Source: Portibacter lacus (lineage in GTDB: Bacteria; Bacteroidota; Bacteroidia; Chitinophagales; Saprospiraceae). From it: a DNA stretch of 64,000 bases. Made by a program: the position numbers and the translations under genes. The stretch lies in assembly GCF_021533215.1 (NCBI RefSeq), contig NZ_JAJNKA010000001.1:662547-726546 (forward strand). Reading direction: 5' to 3'. Positions 50,744 through 63,900 of the stretch are shown piece after piece. Each line of letters opens with the position of its first letter. The first letter of the stretch is position 1. Under the pieces are notes generated by a model. That model had not been told where the DNA came from. It did no database searches and saw only the letters and a program-made list of their open reading frames with translations.

Positions 50744-53700
50744 ATGTTTAAGAAAAGCCACCTAATATTAACACTGATATCTTTCCTATGCTGTACGATG
50801 CTTCTAGGTCAGAAAATTGACATGGAAAAACTAGCTGGAATGAGCCTAAGGAACATCGGTCCGGCCGGAATGAGTGGTCGAGTTACTGCAATAGATGTAG
50901 ACCTCTCGAATACAGATAGAATATACATTGGAACTGCTTCTGGTGGTGTCTGGTTGTCTGAAAATGGCGGAATCAGTTGGAAACCGATTTTCGACGAAGA
51001 AGAAACTTTATCCATTGGTGCTTTAAAGATAAACCAGCAGAATCCTAGCGAAATATGGGTAGGAACAGGTGAGGGGAATCCGAGAAATTCACATAATAGT
51101 GGTCGAGGAGTCTATAAATCATTAGATGGTGGAAAGACTTGGAAATTGATGGGTTTAGAAAGGACGATCTTGATTCACCGGATTATCATTCATAAAGATG
51201 ACCCACAGACGGTATATGTCGGCGCAATGGGCTCTGCTTGGGGACCTTCTGAAGATAGAGGTGTTTATAAAACCACTGATGGAGGAGAAACCTGGACGAA
51301 ATCACTTTATGTAGGGGAGGAAGTAGGGATAGGTGACATGGTGGTGGATCCGAATAATCCTAATAAAATTATTGCAGGGATGTGGGAATTCGGGAGAAAG
51401 CCTTGGACATTTAATTCAGGAGGTGAAGGTTCGGGCCTTTACATCACGGTCGATGGTGGAAATAATTGGAAGGAAATTACTTCAGAGAATGGATTGCCCA
51501 AAGGTGATCTTGGAAGAATAGGAATTGCATTTGCAACTAATAAATCTAATATCGTCTATGCATTAGTGGAAGCTAAGGTTAATGGACTTTACAAATCTAC
51601 AGATGGTGGATTCAACTGGAAATTGGTTTCAGATAAAAATATCGGTGGACGACCATTTTACTATGCAGAATTGTATGTGGATCCGCAAAATGAAAATCGA
51701 ATTTATAACCTGCATACTTATGTGACGAAGAGTGATGATGGAGGAAAGACTTTTAGAAGCATTGCAGATTATGGGAATGGTGTGCACCCTGATCATCATG
51801 CGTTCTGGATTAATCCGATGGATACGGAACATGTGATCGATGGTAATGATGGAGGACTTAACATATCACATGATGGTGGAGAAACCTGGAGATTCGCCTC
51901 TAATATTCCTGTAGGTCAATTTTATCACGTCAATGTCGATGATGATTTCCCATATCATGTATATGGTGGAATGCAAGATAATGGCTCTTGGGTAGGGCCA
52001 GGATACGTCTTGAAAAGTGGTGGAATTAGGAACAATGATTGGCAGGAATTGTATTTCGGAGATGGATTTGATGTGGCAGCGAAACCAGGTGATAGTCGCT
52101 ATGGATACGCGATGTCTCAAGGCGGAAATGTGGGATATTACGATAGAGAAACAGGGCGAACTGAATTTATAAAGCCTGTTCATCCTGATGGGACCTACTT
52201 AAGATTTAACTGGAATGCTGCATTGGCACTGGATCCATTTAATACGAATGGTTTATATTTCGGAAGTCAATTTGTTCACTATTCTGGAGATGAAGGAAAG
52301 TCATGGAAGATCATTTCTCCCGATTTAACAACGAATGATCCAGAGAAACAGAAGCAATTAGAATCTGGTGGATTGACGATAGATGCAACACAAGCAGAGA
52401 ATTATACAACCATTATTTCGATCGCACCAAGTCCAGTGGACAAGAATGTGGTGTGGGTCGGAACCGATGATGGTAACTTACAACTCACAAAAGATGGAGG
52501 AAAGACTTGGGCGAATCTAAGTGCAAGTATTCCTGGATTTCCGCAAGGAGGATGGATTCCAAAATTAGAAGTTTCTGGGGTTAATGCTGGAGAAGTTTTC
52601 GTTGTTGTGAATGATTTTAGACGTAATAATTGGGAGCCTTATTTGTTTCATACATCAGACTATGGGGTGACATGGAAGCGATTAGTAGATAAAAATGATG
52701 CAGCAAGTTTTGTTGCAGCAGTTATTCAAGATGATGTAGAACCTAATTTGTTATTTCTAGGAACAGATGATGGAATGTACGTTTCCTTTGATTACGGAGA
52801 AAATTGGAATAAGTGGAATAAGAAATTTCCAAATGTTCAGATCAGAGATTTCGCCATTCAAGATCGAGAAGCAGATCTCGTGATCGGTACCTTCGGAAGA
52901 GCGTTTTGGGTACTAGATGATATTAGACCATTAAGAGAAATTGCTGGCAGTAATGGTAGTGTCTTAGATAACGATTTTGCTGTTTTTGAACCAGGTGCAG
53001 GATATCAGACGAATAGTCGATCGTACGATGGAATTAGATTTACAGCACAAGGTGAATTTATCGGGGATAATAAGAATACAGGCGGTGCTCAAATAGCTGT
53101 TTGGAAGAAACCAGCTAAGAAAGAAGAGAAGGAGAAAGTGATGGATGAAGTTGCAGAGCCAAAGAAAAAACGTAAATCAAAGAAAAAGGTAAAAGAGGCT
53201 AAAGAGAAAGCGGAAATTGCTAATGCAGATTCGGATAAAAGCGAAAAGAAAGGGAAAAGGAAGAAGAAAAACGATAGTGCTACGATGCATGTATTAAGCT
53301 TGCAAGGCGATACTTTAAGAACACTTACTCAGAAATTGGAGGATGGAATTAACTACATGACATGGAGATTAGATGAGAAAGGTGTGGAATCTCCGAGTTT
53401 AGGGCAGGGTGGAAGAAGAGGAGGCAACAGAGAACCAGGTGGGAATGATGTTGTGCCAGGAACTTATAAGATTGTCGTGGAATATAACGACGATAAAGAT
53501 TCTACTACGATCGAAGTGAAAACAGATCCAAGGGCACCAGTTGCGACTACGGATTTAATCGCTAAAAACAAGATGCTGAAAGATTACTATAAAATCATCA
53601 CCGCGACTAAAGAATCGATTGACCAACTAGTTGCCGCAAAGAAGAAGGTGAAACTTATCGGAGAGATGACCAGCGTGCTTGAGGACAGTCTGAAATCAGA

Positions 53701-54028
53701 AATTAAAGACTTAAATGAAGCAACCATCGATGAAATCGATTCTTTATTGAATATTTATACAGAAGTAGAGGAAGTAAAAGGAATTGTAAGAGACCCTGCT
53801 AAATTAAGCGGAATCATTGGAACACCTAGAAGGTACCTCGGATCTACTTGGGGAATTCCAGGTGAAAATGCGCAGAATACCGTGAAAGTGGCGAAGGATA
53901 ATGCGCAGATGCTTATCGATGCGATTAATGAATTCAATCAAGGATCGTGGAAGGAATATATGGAACGGATTAATGAGATCAAGTTTGAATGGTTCGACGA
54001 AACGGAAGAAGTCAGGATAAAAGAGTAG
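50744..54028 (+). CDS. Secreted sortilin/VPS10-like BNR-repeat beta-propeller protein
   Basis: A 1094-residue protein with a signal peptide (about 1-22, LISFLCCTMLLGQ). Residues 25-760 form one or two propellers with repeated Asp-box motifs (SLDGGKTWK, TTDGGETWT, TVDGGNNWKE, STDGGFNWK, SDDGGKTF). VWVGTDDGNLQLTKDGGKTW occurs at about 570-590. A lysine-rich low-complexity insert at residues 786-844 (KKKRKSKKKVKEAKEKAE) divides it from a C-terminal part with a beta-sandwich and a helical segment. No T9SS tail is seen. Family members are common in Bacteroidota and are of unknown function; the name glycosyl hydrolase is often applied without evidence. Confidence 0.85.
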   Translation: MFKKSHLILTLISFLCCTMLLGQKIDMEKLAGMSLRNIGPAGMSGRVTAIDVDLSNTDRIYIGTASGGVWLSENGGISWKPIFDEEETLSIGALKINQQNPSEIWVGTGEGNPRNSHNSGRGVYKSLDGGKTWKLMGLERTILIHRIIIHKDDPQTVYVGAMGSAWGPSEDRGVYKTTDGGETWTKSLYVGEEVGIGDMVVDPNNPNKIIAGMWEFGRKPWTFNSGGEGSGLYITVDGGNNWKEITSENGLPKGDLGRIGIAFATNKSNIVYALVEAKVNGLYKSTDGGFNWKLVSDKNIGGRPFYYAELYVDPQNENRIYNLHTYVTKSDDGGKTFRSIADYGNGVHPDHHAFWINPMDTEHVIDGNDGGLNISHDGGETWRFASNIPVGQFYHVNVDDDFPYHVYGGMQDNGSWVGPGYVLKSGGIRNNDWQELYFGDGFDVAAKPGDSRYGYAMSQGGNVGYYDRETGRTEFIKPVHPDGTYLRFNWNAALALDPFNTNGLYFGSQFVHYSGDEGKSWKIISPDLTTNDPEKQKQLESGGLTIDATQAENYTTIISIAPSPVDKNVVWVGTDDGNLQLTKDGGKTWANLSASIPGFPQGGWIPKLEVSGVNAGEVFVVVNDFRRNNWEPYLFHTSDYGVTWKRLVDKNDAASFVAAVIQDDVEPNLLFLGTDDGMYVSFDYGENWNKWNKKFPNVQIRDFAIQDREADLVIGTFGRAFWVLDDIRPLREIAGSNGSVLDNDFAVFEPGAGYQTNSRSYDGIRFTAQGEFIGDNKNTGGAQIAVWKKPAKKEEKEKVMDEVAEPKKKRKSKKKVKEAKEKAEIANADSDKSEKKGKRKKKNDSATMHVLSLQGDTLRTLTQKLEDGINYMTWRLDEKGVESPSLGQGGRRGGNREPGGNDVVPGTYKIVVEYNDDKDSTTIEVKTDPRAPVATTDLIAKNKMLKDYYKIITATKESIDQLVAAKKKVKLIGEMTSVLEDSLKSEIKDLNEATIDEIDSLLNIYTEVEEVKGIVRDPAKLSGIIGTPRRYLGSTWGIPGENAQNTVKVAKDNAQMLIDAINEFNQGSWKEYMERINEIKFEWFDETEEVRIKE

Positions 54029-54922
54029 TGGATTTTCAAGACGATGATTAATAAAGCAGATGCACGGGCTGTATTAGATCGGTGTGTTTTCTGTGGGGTT
54101 TAGTTTTCTAAAAAGGTTACACGTGGATTTATCTTCTTAAGATCAAATTAATGGTATTTGGAATAATGCTTAATAAAAAAGTATGCATATGGATGATGCT
54201 TATGTATGATATACCTAAAACTGTTTTAATCTAAAACATCTTTCAAATCGGCTTTTGTACAACGGAAGCTATTATATATATAGTTTCTCATCAAATAGAA
54301 AATGATGAAACTAAGCTAATAGGAATTCACTCTAGATATGATTAATGATTTTATATAGGTTAATCACTGGTGAAATCTATCTCATCAAAAATCTTTCAAT
54401 TTTACATATCAATGTAATAATATATGTATTGTGTTAAAGCTTAATTCATTAAAAGTTACAAATTATCTAGTAAAAATAGGATTTAGAGACATTCAGACAG
54501 AAAGTTATTCGGGTGTACGCATTATTATTTGACTATCAATTAGTAAAACATTAATAGTAATTGCAATATGTATTATATATGTCGAAGTAATGTAATATAT
54601 TTGGCATCAAATGTGTATTGTACTTATTGAATTTTAAGAATTAGTGATTAAGATTTTACCGACCTAAGTGAAATTGGATCATTTCATGAAAGATTGACTT
54701 TCAATTTTTACTTCGTTAACACCCTTTCGGAGTATTCATGAAATAATCAGAGTTTAAAATAGAATGAACAGCGATAGTTTAATGACTTATGGTATGCTAG
54801 AATACTAGTATGCGATATGCTTGAGAACCTGATAATTTATACCGTAAATATAGTTTACCAATATTTCTTAACAGAAATATCAAAAAAGCAATTTTTAAGA
54901 ACACTACGTTCAACAACAAATT
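54029..54922. other. Long AT-rich intergenic region, no gene seen
   Basis: About 890 bases with dense stop codons in all frames. A potential hairpin (AGTTTC TC ATCA at 54,282-54,293 with TGATGAAACT at 54,303-54,312) is interrupted by a 2-base bulge and has no T run. Nothing else structured or coding was recognised. The region probably carries the promoter and a long leader of the giant gene that follows. Confidence 0.55.
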
Positions 54923-57900
54923 ATGAAAAGATATATCCAAGTATTGATTTTAGCTTTGCTTGTCTTAAAGCAAACCCCGATTACAGCAGAGGGCACACCT
55001 CAGTTATCCCCTACAATTAATGACTTAGCGTTGTTAAGCATTAATGGAGGTTTTGGAATAGCAAGTGATTTCGCCTATTTTGGTTCAAATGGTACAACAC
55101 AAAGCTTGTGTTTTGAGGTTAAAGATGCAAGTGAAGTCGTTTATCTGGGACTCGGTTTAGAAGTAAATAATCTTGGAAATACTGGAGCAACTCCAGGATA
55201 TTCATTTCGTATTGTTAATTCATCTGGGATGGTTGTGCACACAGGTACAGTCACTTCGGCAAATGCTAATGGAAATAACTATAACGAATTAGTCAACGGT
55301 CCAAATATAGGTGCTATGACTGGTGGATATGATATATCTAATGCTCAATATGTATTTAATCCATCGACATCTGGTACTTATTGTATCGAATTTGACAGAA
55401 CTACATTCGATGGTAGTTCGACTGGAGCTAATGGGGGGTATATACGAAATTTCGATATTTCTGTAGCTAATATGTCAGGGAATATAATCCCTGGCAGACT
55501 TTATGCTCAAAATTGGGCTTTTAGAACTCCTTGTAATCCATCATTTGGATGTACAAGTTCAGATGTGTTTGCAAAATCTTTTGAGGGAAAAGTTTATGTT
55601 TTAACAAATGATAATTTTGTACAATCAATAGATTTTGCAGGTTCAGGTTTTAGAGGCTTAGGCTTTAGGTTGGCGTTTAATGGATCGGGACCAGGCATGA
55701 TGGGAGATCCTGAATTAGATAGGCAGTCATTGAATGCTAGTGGAAGTACAAATCCCGAATTCAAGATCTTTGTTAACGATCCAGATCCTAATTGTTATGA
55801 AGCTCCCATTCTTGGGGAGGTCGTAGGTTCTCCCAGTATCGTTAATCAATCTATTAATTGTGATGCAGCTTCTAGCTTTTGTGTTGATGTTACGGTGGGA
55901 CAACCTGGACTTGTCCAGATTCTCTTTGACTTCAATCTAGAAGATCAGGTCTTTACAGATGGAACAACCGATAGATTATTGGTACTTAGAATTGAAGACG
56001 GGGATCCATTAAATCAATGTATACCTTGGGATGGAATGGACGGGCAAGGAAATGCAGTACCCGTTGATAGTGATGTTCCTATTTTGATAACCTTTTATCA
56101 GGGTGAAGTTCATTTCATGCAATCCGATGTGGAATATAACAATCCTGGCTTTACTGTGGATCTTGAGCATCCATCTAATGGAAACTTTCAAAGCTTTCAT
56201 TATTGGGACGATACGAATATTGATGCATCGGGTGATAATGACCCTAATTTAGACTTGGACAATAATCCTGCAACAAATCCACCTGGAATGGCTCCAAATC
56301 CACCTTTTGTGGAGTTAAGTGGTCAGTTACAACCAGCTCATATTTGGAATAGAAATACAGCCTCTACAAGTAATGGTTACGGAGAATCTAATGTCATAAA
56401 TACTTGGTGGTTTGGTCATGCTTCAGTAGAAGGACCTATTTATTTGACGCCTTGTCCCACAGCAGGTGTGATCGAAACAACTAAAAGTATCGCCTCAGTT
56501 CCAGTGCCTGCGTCAAGTGGGATTGTTGGTAATTATGACGTAACTTATCAATTTGAAATTTGCAACACAGGAGGGCTTCCTTTAACAGGCATTAGTCTAA
56601 CGGATAATTTTAATAGCCAATTCGGAAGTGGCTTCGTGGGTGTAACTACACCGCCTGTTATTATTGAAGCTGGTACTAATACGATGACAGCTGACCCAAC
56701 AGTGAATGGTGTTTATAATGGCAATGGAGTTTCAAATTTACTTAATTCAGATGGAGGAATCGATGGTGGCGAATGTATTACAGTACAGTTGACAGTCGAA
56801 GTGGATGCTAGTGCGTTACCTTCACCGGCTGAGAATACAGCTGTGGCCTCTGCGGCAGATGATGGGGAAGGAATGCCGTCTACCGATGACTCAGATGATG
56901 CATCGGATATCGATGGCGATACCAACCCTTACAATGAAACGGGTGCTGATGATGATCCTACGCAGCTGATTATACCTTCAGTTAGTGTAGAAAAAACATA
57001 TTCTAGTGCAGTCGTGCAGCCAGATGGTGATTATAAATTGACTTTTGATTTCTTAGTTGAGAATTCAGGAAATACTTATCTTCAGAATTTAACACTGGCA
57101 GATCCGCTTTCATTCTTACCAGGTGCTGATCCTACTACTCAGAGTTTTATGATCACAGTGACTAATATTTCAGCGACTATGGCGCCCACTGCTACAAGTG
57201 GGACATACGATGGAGTTGGAAATATTGATATCCTCACTGGAACTGATGGTTTTTTAGCTCCAGGTGAACAGTTTATGGTTCAGTTGATGGTAGACGTGGA
57301 TCCTATTGGCTTTGGATCTTTAGCAATGCCAGTTACGAATCAAGCTACTGCAAGTGGTGTACCTACTGATGCATCAATGAATATATATAACGATCCAAGT
57401 GATGGAATGCCTTACGCTGCAGGTGATGTGTCTGACTTATCAGATGATAGTACTCCGGGTAATCCGGATGATGGCACCCAAGAGGATCCAACACCTATTA
57501 TCCTTCCAAGCAATATAACGTTAACCAAGAGTTTGGTTTCTGTAACTCCAGCAACCACCCCAGGTAATGTTATTGCTACCTATAATTTTAATTTCTGTAA
57601 CGATGGAGCGAATGACTTAATGAATATTCAGCTACTGGACAACTTTAATTCACAATTTGGCAGTGGTTTTGTAGAGGTTTCTACTTCTCCTGTCATTTTG
57701 CCGTCGAGTACTGCGACTACTGCTCCGACACTCTATGCAACGTATACAGGATTTTCACCTAACGATATTATGTTCAATGGAACTTCTGGATTAGTGGAGC
57801 CTGGACAATGTGTGAGCGTTAGCTTTGCCGTAGAAATTGATTTGGATGAACTACCAGATCCAGCAGATAATCAAGGAAGTGTCTCAGGAACAGATGGTTT

Positions 57901-60900
57901 TGGAAATTCAGTAACGGATCTATCGGATGATATGACTGCTGGAGTTGCAGATGAAGGAACACTTGATGATCCTACGCCATTCCCTTTGGTAGCATCAATA
58001 AATGCAAGTAAAGCACTAACCAATACTGTAATATTAAGCAATGGAAATGCAAAATTGACATTTGATATCTCAGTAGAAAATACAGGTAATACAAACCTTT
58101 CAACCTTATCAATCTTAGATGATCTATCGAACTTAGGAGCAGCATACCAATCAGGCACAGCTACCATATCAGTTATCAATGGTAGTAGTACAATGGCACC
58201 AGCAAACAATACAGGGACTTTTGATGGAACTGCCACAACTACGGCAGGTGGAGATGGTGATCTGATTAGTGGAACAAATACAGACGTACTTGAGCCGGGA
58301 CAAATGTATATTGCTAGACTCATGTTTGAAGTTGATCCGGTAGAATTTGGAATGCTAATGGCAGCAGATCAAAATAACCAAGCGCAAGCTTTAGGAATTC
58401 CAGTGAATAACGCAGGAACTCCGATAGACGTCATCGATGTAAATGGAAATGCTGTTGCAGCCGGTAATACGATTTCTGATCTGTCTGATGATCCTGTAGA
58501 TTTGCCAGACACAGATGAGGATGACGTTACACCTATCACACTTCCTGGAATTCTAGATCTAAGTAAGCAATTAACCTCTATTACTAATCCTGCAGCTAGT
58601 GCGAAACCCGGTAATGTAGACGCAACATATACCTTCAATATTTGTAATAATGGAGGTTCTAGTTTAACTGGAATTAGTTTGATTGATAATTTTAGTAACG
58701 AATTTGGAAGTGGATTTGTGGGAGTTACTACAAATCCAGCATTAGGTACTTCTACTGCAACCACTGATCCAACGCTCGCACCAACCTTTACAGGATTTTC
58801 TCCAAATACTAATTTATTAAATGGTACTAATGGAGAGTTAGCTCCAGGAGAGTGTGTCGCAGTCACAGTGACCATTGAAGTAGATTTAGATTTGATGCCA
58901 GATCCAGCTGAAAATCAAGCTACAGCCATTGCTGAGGATGATGGTACAGGTAATTCTGCTTCAGATATATCCGATAATGATGCGCCTACAGGAACTCCTA
59001 ATGGTGATACGACAGGCGATGATCCTGACGATCCAGCTAGTAATGATAATGATCCTACTCCTTTTCCGCCCTCTCCTTCTATAGATATAGCGAAAAGTGT
59101 AAATATGACTGCAGCTGCGCCGACTCCGGATCATTATTTTATAACGTATAGACATATTATTAAAAATACAGGAAATACACCGCTCGAAAATATAACATTA
59201 ACAGATGATATTGCCACTATTCTCTGTGGTGGTTATGTGGGTACAACAAACATAACGGTATCAAACATAGATGCAGCTACAGCACCAACGGCAGCTGCTT
59301 CGACGACCATTATGAATGGAACTAATGATGCCTTAAATAATAATGGGTTGATTCTTCCGGGTCAATCTTTTATAGTAGATATTGTGGTAGAAGCTGACAT
59401 CACGGCAACAACTTGTAATCAACCATACCTTAACCAGTCTACAGCAGAAGGCCTACCCACGGATGCTTTAGGAACTATTCTCGTGGATCCAGCCACTGGT
59501 AATCCTTATATGGATGGGGATATCACTGACTTATCAGATAGTGGAACAGATCCAGATGGTAGCAATCCAGGAGCTCCTAACGACGGTAATGGTGCTAATA
59601 TTTATGACGATCCTACACCAGTCAATTTACCAGGAACTATTGGATTAGTTAAAACAATAAGCAATGTAAGTCCAGCAACGACAACAGGTAACTACTTGGT
59701 AACAATGGATTTTTACATCGAAAATACGGATGGTAATAACTTAACTAATATTGCTCTTAAAGATATGCTAAAAGCCCAGTGGGGTAGCGCATTTGTAGGT
59801 GTTACCACACCACCTTCGATATTTGTAGCTGGAACTGTTGGAACTACAATTGATCCAACTCCTAATGCAGCATACAACGGAGACCTAGACAGTGAACTTT
59901 TAAATATGGATGGTGAACTTGCTCCAGGTGAATCTATTACCGTTCGAGTTGTAGTAGAAGTAAATGCTAGTGAAAGTCTTGCAAGCGGTCTAGAAAATCA
60001 AGCCACAGTCACAGGAACAGATCCAAATGGTAATTTAGCGACGGATCTATCCGATGATAATACTAGTTCAGTTGTTACACCTGACGCGGATGGAGATAAT
60101 CCGAATGGGTCAGGAGATGATGGAGCTATGGGGACCAATAATCCTACTCCATTATACATCCCAGAAATAAGCAATACAAAAGAGATCGTAAATACAGTAG
60201 AAGCAGCAAGCGGAATAGCAGGTAATTTCGATGTGACTTATCAGATAATCGTTGCGAACACTGGAACTACACCGCTGGAAATGATCGCTTTAACTGATGA
60301 TATAGCTACACAACTAGCACCAGCTTATGTTGGAATAACTACTGAAGCTATCATCACGTCGAGCAGTGCTAGTACAAATCCGGTAACTAGCAGCATGCCT
60401 AATTTGTTAGATGGCACGGCAGGTGTACTTTTACCAGGAGAAAGTGTTACCTTGCAAATAGTTGTAGAAATAGACGCTAGTTTAGTGCCAGTTTTAGGTT
60501 TGACGAATCAGTCAACAGCAACAGGTAATCCAACAGATGGCATGGGTAATGATTTGCCAGATCCTAATAATCCAGGAATGGATTTCGTTCCAGTGACAGA
60601 TGACTCTGATAGTGGATCGGATCCAGAAGGCAATAATATAGGGGAGCCGGGCGATATGGGAACACCAGATGATCCTACACCTCTTCCACCACTACCAGCG
60701 ATCGAATTACTCAAAGCGGTAACGGGAGTAGTTCCTGCTAGCAGTGGAGTTCAAGGCAACTTTGATGTTACCTATACTTATACAATTACAAATACAGGAA
60801 ATGCGGATTTAAATGGTGTTTCTCTTCAGGAAGATTTTGAAGATCAATATGGTTCCGCATTCGTAGGCATTATAGGAACTCCTGTAACTGCCCCGGCAGC

Positions 60901-63900
60901 TGGATTAGACTTGACCTATGTTGGATCTGGTTTTAATACAGAAGTTCTAGATGGTAGTTTGACCTTGGTAGTAGGAGCAACACAAACAGTGAGTATTGTA
61001 GCTGAGATTAATCCAGATGCACCAGGATCTGTATTTAATGTAGATGGTGAATTGGAAAATCAAGCAAGTACTTCAGCTACCGATATTAATGGAACACCTG
61101 TGATGGATGATTCAGATGACAATACGCCAGGTAACATGGATGATGGAACGAATGCAGATCCGACGCCTCTAGCATTACCTTCTATTTCAGTGACAAAAGC
61201 ACTGACTGATGTTACTTTCTTAAATGACAGCATCTACCAGATGACTTTTGCCATTAAGGTTTTAAATACAGGGAACGAAGATCTTGAAACGCTACCTTTA
61301 ATAGATGTTTTGGATTATCCTATTCTTACGTCTTCTGTAACCATAATTAAACAACCGACCATTGGAACAATAGCTTCTAATGGAAGTGAAGAAGGTGGCT
61401 CGTATACAGGAATTTCACCAGCACCAACCAATAGACTTACCAGCATGGTCGCTGATGGTGATACACTTGCGATAGGAGATTATTATGAGGTTCAAGTTAT
61501 ATTAACTGCACATGTGGATAGTCTTTTAGCTGTAGATCCTTTAGAAAATCAGGCAAGAGCTGCAGGCACAGGAGTGAATTCAGGCATCCAAGCGGTAGAT
61601 GATTCCGATGATGGAACGGGATTGGATGGAAATGGTGATCCGTCGACTGATAATGCAGGAGCACCAGGTGATACAGGCGACACGCCTACCTTTGATGACC
61701 CGACGCCTATTCCAGTTCCAAGATTGGAAGTTGTTAAGACTTCTGATCTAGCAGAAATTACTGTAGCCGGTGATGTCATTACCTATACTTTTACAGTAAC
61801 AAATACAGGAAATACAGATCTAGATGATCTAACTATAAATGATAATGGCCCTAGTTTTGGGGGTGCAGCAGGAACAAACAGCCTGGTAGGATTGACATGT
61901 GATATGTCAGATTTAAATCCAGGCGGCGTTGCGACTTGTACAGCTACTTACACAGTAAGTCAAGCAGACTTTGACAATGCAACTGCTGGTGATATGATGG
62001 CAACTAATATTGCAACTGGAACGGCTACTCCTCCGGGATTTCCTCCTTTGACATCTCAGCCAGATACGTTGATGATTCCAGTAACCGCTACTCCTATGAT
62101 TGTTGTAGATAAGACAGCTAGTCCACCTAGTACGCTATTAGGAGCTAATCCTAGCTTAGTGGATGCAGGGGATCAAATAACTTATACTTACAATGTAATG
62201 AATACTGGAAATACAGTTTTGACTGCTATTTCTGTTAGTGATGCAGGTCCAACATTTAGTGGTTCAGCAGCAACAGGTACTTTGTCACCAATCACTTGTT
62301 CAGCGATTAATTTAGCTCCAGGACAGAACACCTCTTGTTCAGCTACTTACACTTTAAGTCAAGAAGATATTGACAATGCTTTAGGTGAAGTGGACAGTGT
62401 GGTAAATATAGCATTTGCCAATGGTACTCCTCCAGGATTGCCACCGATCACTTCTGTACCAGATACAGCTATGACAACTGTTCCAGCAACGCCTTCTTTG
62501 CTATTAGTGAAGGATGTGGCTACACCGACTATGGTGCTTGGTGCAGATCCATTGTTATCTGACGGTGGTGATCAAATTGACTACACATTTACACTAACGA
62601 ATACAGGTAATGTAAATTTGACAGATGTGAGTGTGGAAGATAGTGGACCGTTATTTAATACGATTCAAGGAACCAATGGTGCCCTTGCTATTGATTGTCC
62701 AGTGATTTTTCTGGCACCCGGTGCTTCAGTAGAATGTACTTCTACCTACACCATGTCGCAAGCGGATGTGGATAATGCAGCAGGAATTTTAGAAGGAATT
62801 GTCAATGGAGCTCAGGCTTCTGGAACACCTCCTTCAGATGACCCAGTGCCACCAATGATTATGTCTAATATTGATTCAGCGAAAACCACTATTCCTGCTG
62901 GGCCTATGTTGATGATTCAAAAACTAGTAACTGCGCCTACTTTCGCAAATGGAACAGATATCCTCAACGTAGATGCTGGTGATATAATTACATACACTTA
63001 TGTAATAACAAATACAGGAAATGTTGGTTTGACAGGAGTCGTACCAGTTGATGCAGGACCTTCTTTTGGAGGTATTTTAGGAACAAATTCTCTCAGTGCA
63101 TATATGCCGACTTCAGTTAACTTGGCTCCTGGTGCAAATCAGACCTTCACTGCTACTTACATATTATCGCAAGCCGATGTTGATAATGGTACTGGAATTA
63201 CAGATGGAGTTGTCAATATAGCGATAGCGCAAGGTTTAGATCCAATGGGAATGACCGTTATATCAGATCCAGATGATGCAGTAACTCAGTTTGAGACACT
63301 AGACAGCCTAAGCATCGTTAAGTCAGCAGATTTAGCGGAAATTACGATGGCGGGAGATGTTATCACGTATAGCTTCTTAGTAACCAATATTGGAGGAACA
63401 ACCATAGACAATGTATCGATCACAGACGCAGGTCCAAGCTTTGGTGGTGCTGCGGGTACTAATAGTTTACAAGGCTTAAGCTGCCCATTGACCACATTGG
63501 CACCGACAGAAAGCACGACTTGTGCGGCAACATATACCGTTAGTCAAGCAGACTTTGATAATGCGATCGCGGGTGATTCATCAGCGATGAACATAGCGAT
63601 AGCGAATGGCACGCCACCAGTAGGACCTCCAGTGATGTCGATCCCTGATACATTGGATATTCCAGTGGTTCCATTCGATAGTATATCGATTGTGAAAACA
63701 GCGGGATTGCCGACGATTAGCTCAGGAGCTAACTCAACAGTAGTGGATGCAGGTGATATGATTACTTATACTTACCTGATCACGAATGCAGGAACGACGA
63801 ATCTTACAGATGTAAGTGTAAGCGATGCTGGACCGACATTTATGAGTGTTCCAGGAACGAATGTCTTAAGTGTAATAACATGTAATATAGATGAATTAGC

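Noticed and set aside
54282..54312. Terminator or riboswitch in the long intergenic region
   Set aside because: The stem has a bulge, no T run follows and no conserved riboswitch motif was recognised.
54817..55020. Small plus-strand protein upstream of the giant gene
   Set aside because: It overlaps the signal peptide region of the giant frame in another phase and has no coding character.
56009..63516. Several minus-strand ORFs of 60-170 codons inside the giant gene
   Set aside because: They are antisense shadows of the repetitive, Asp/Thr/Gly-rich coding sequence; their translations are low-complexity Ser/Pro/Val-rich.
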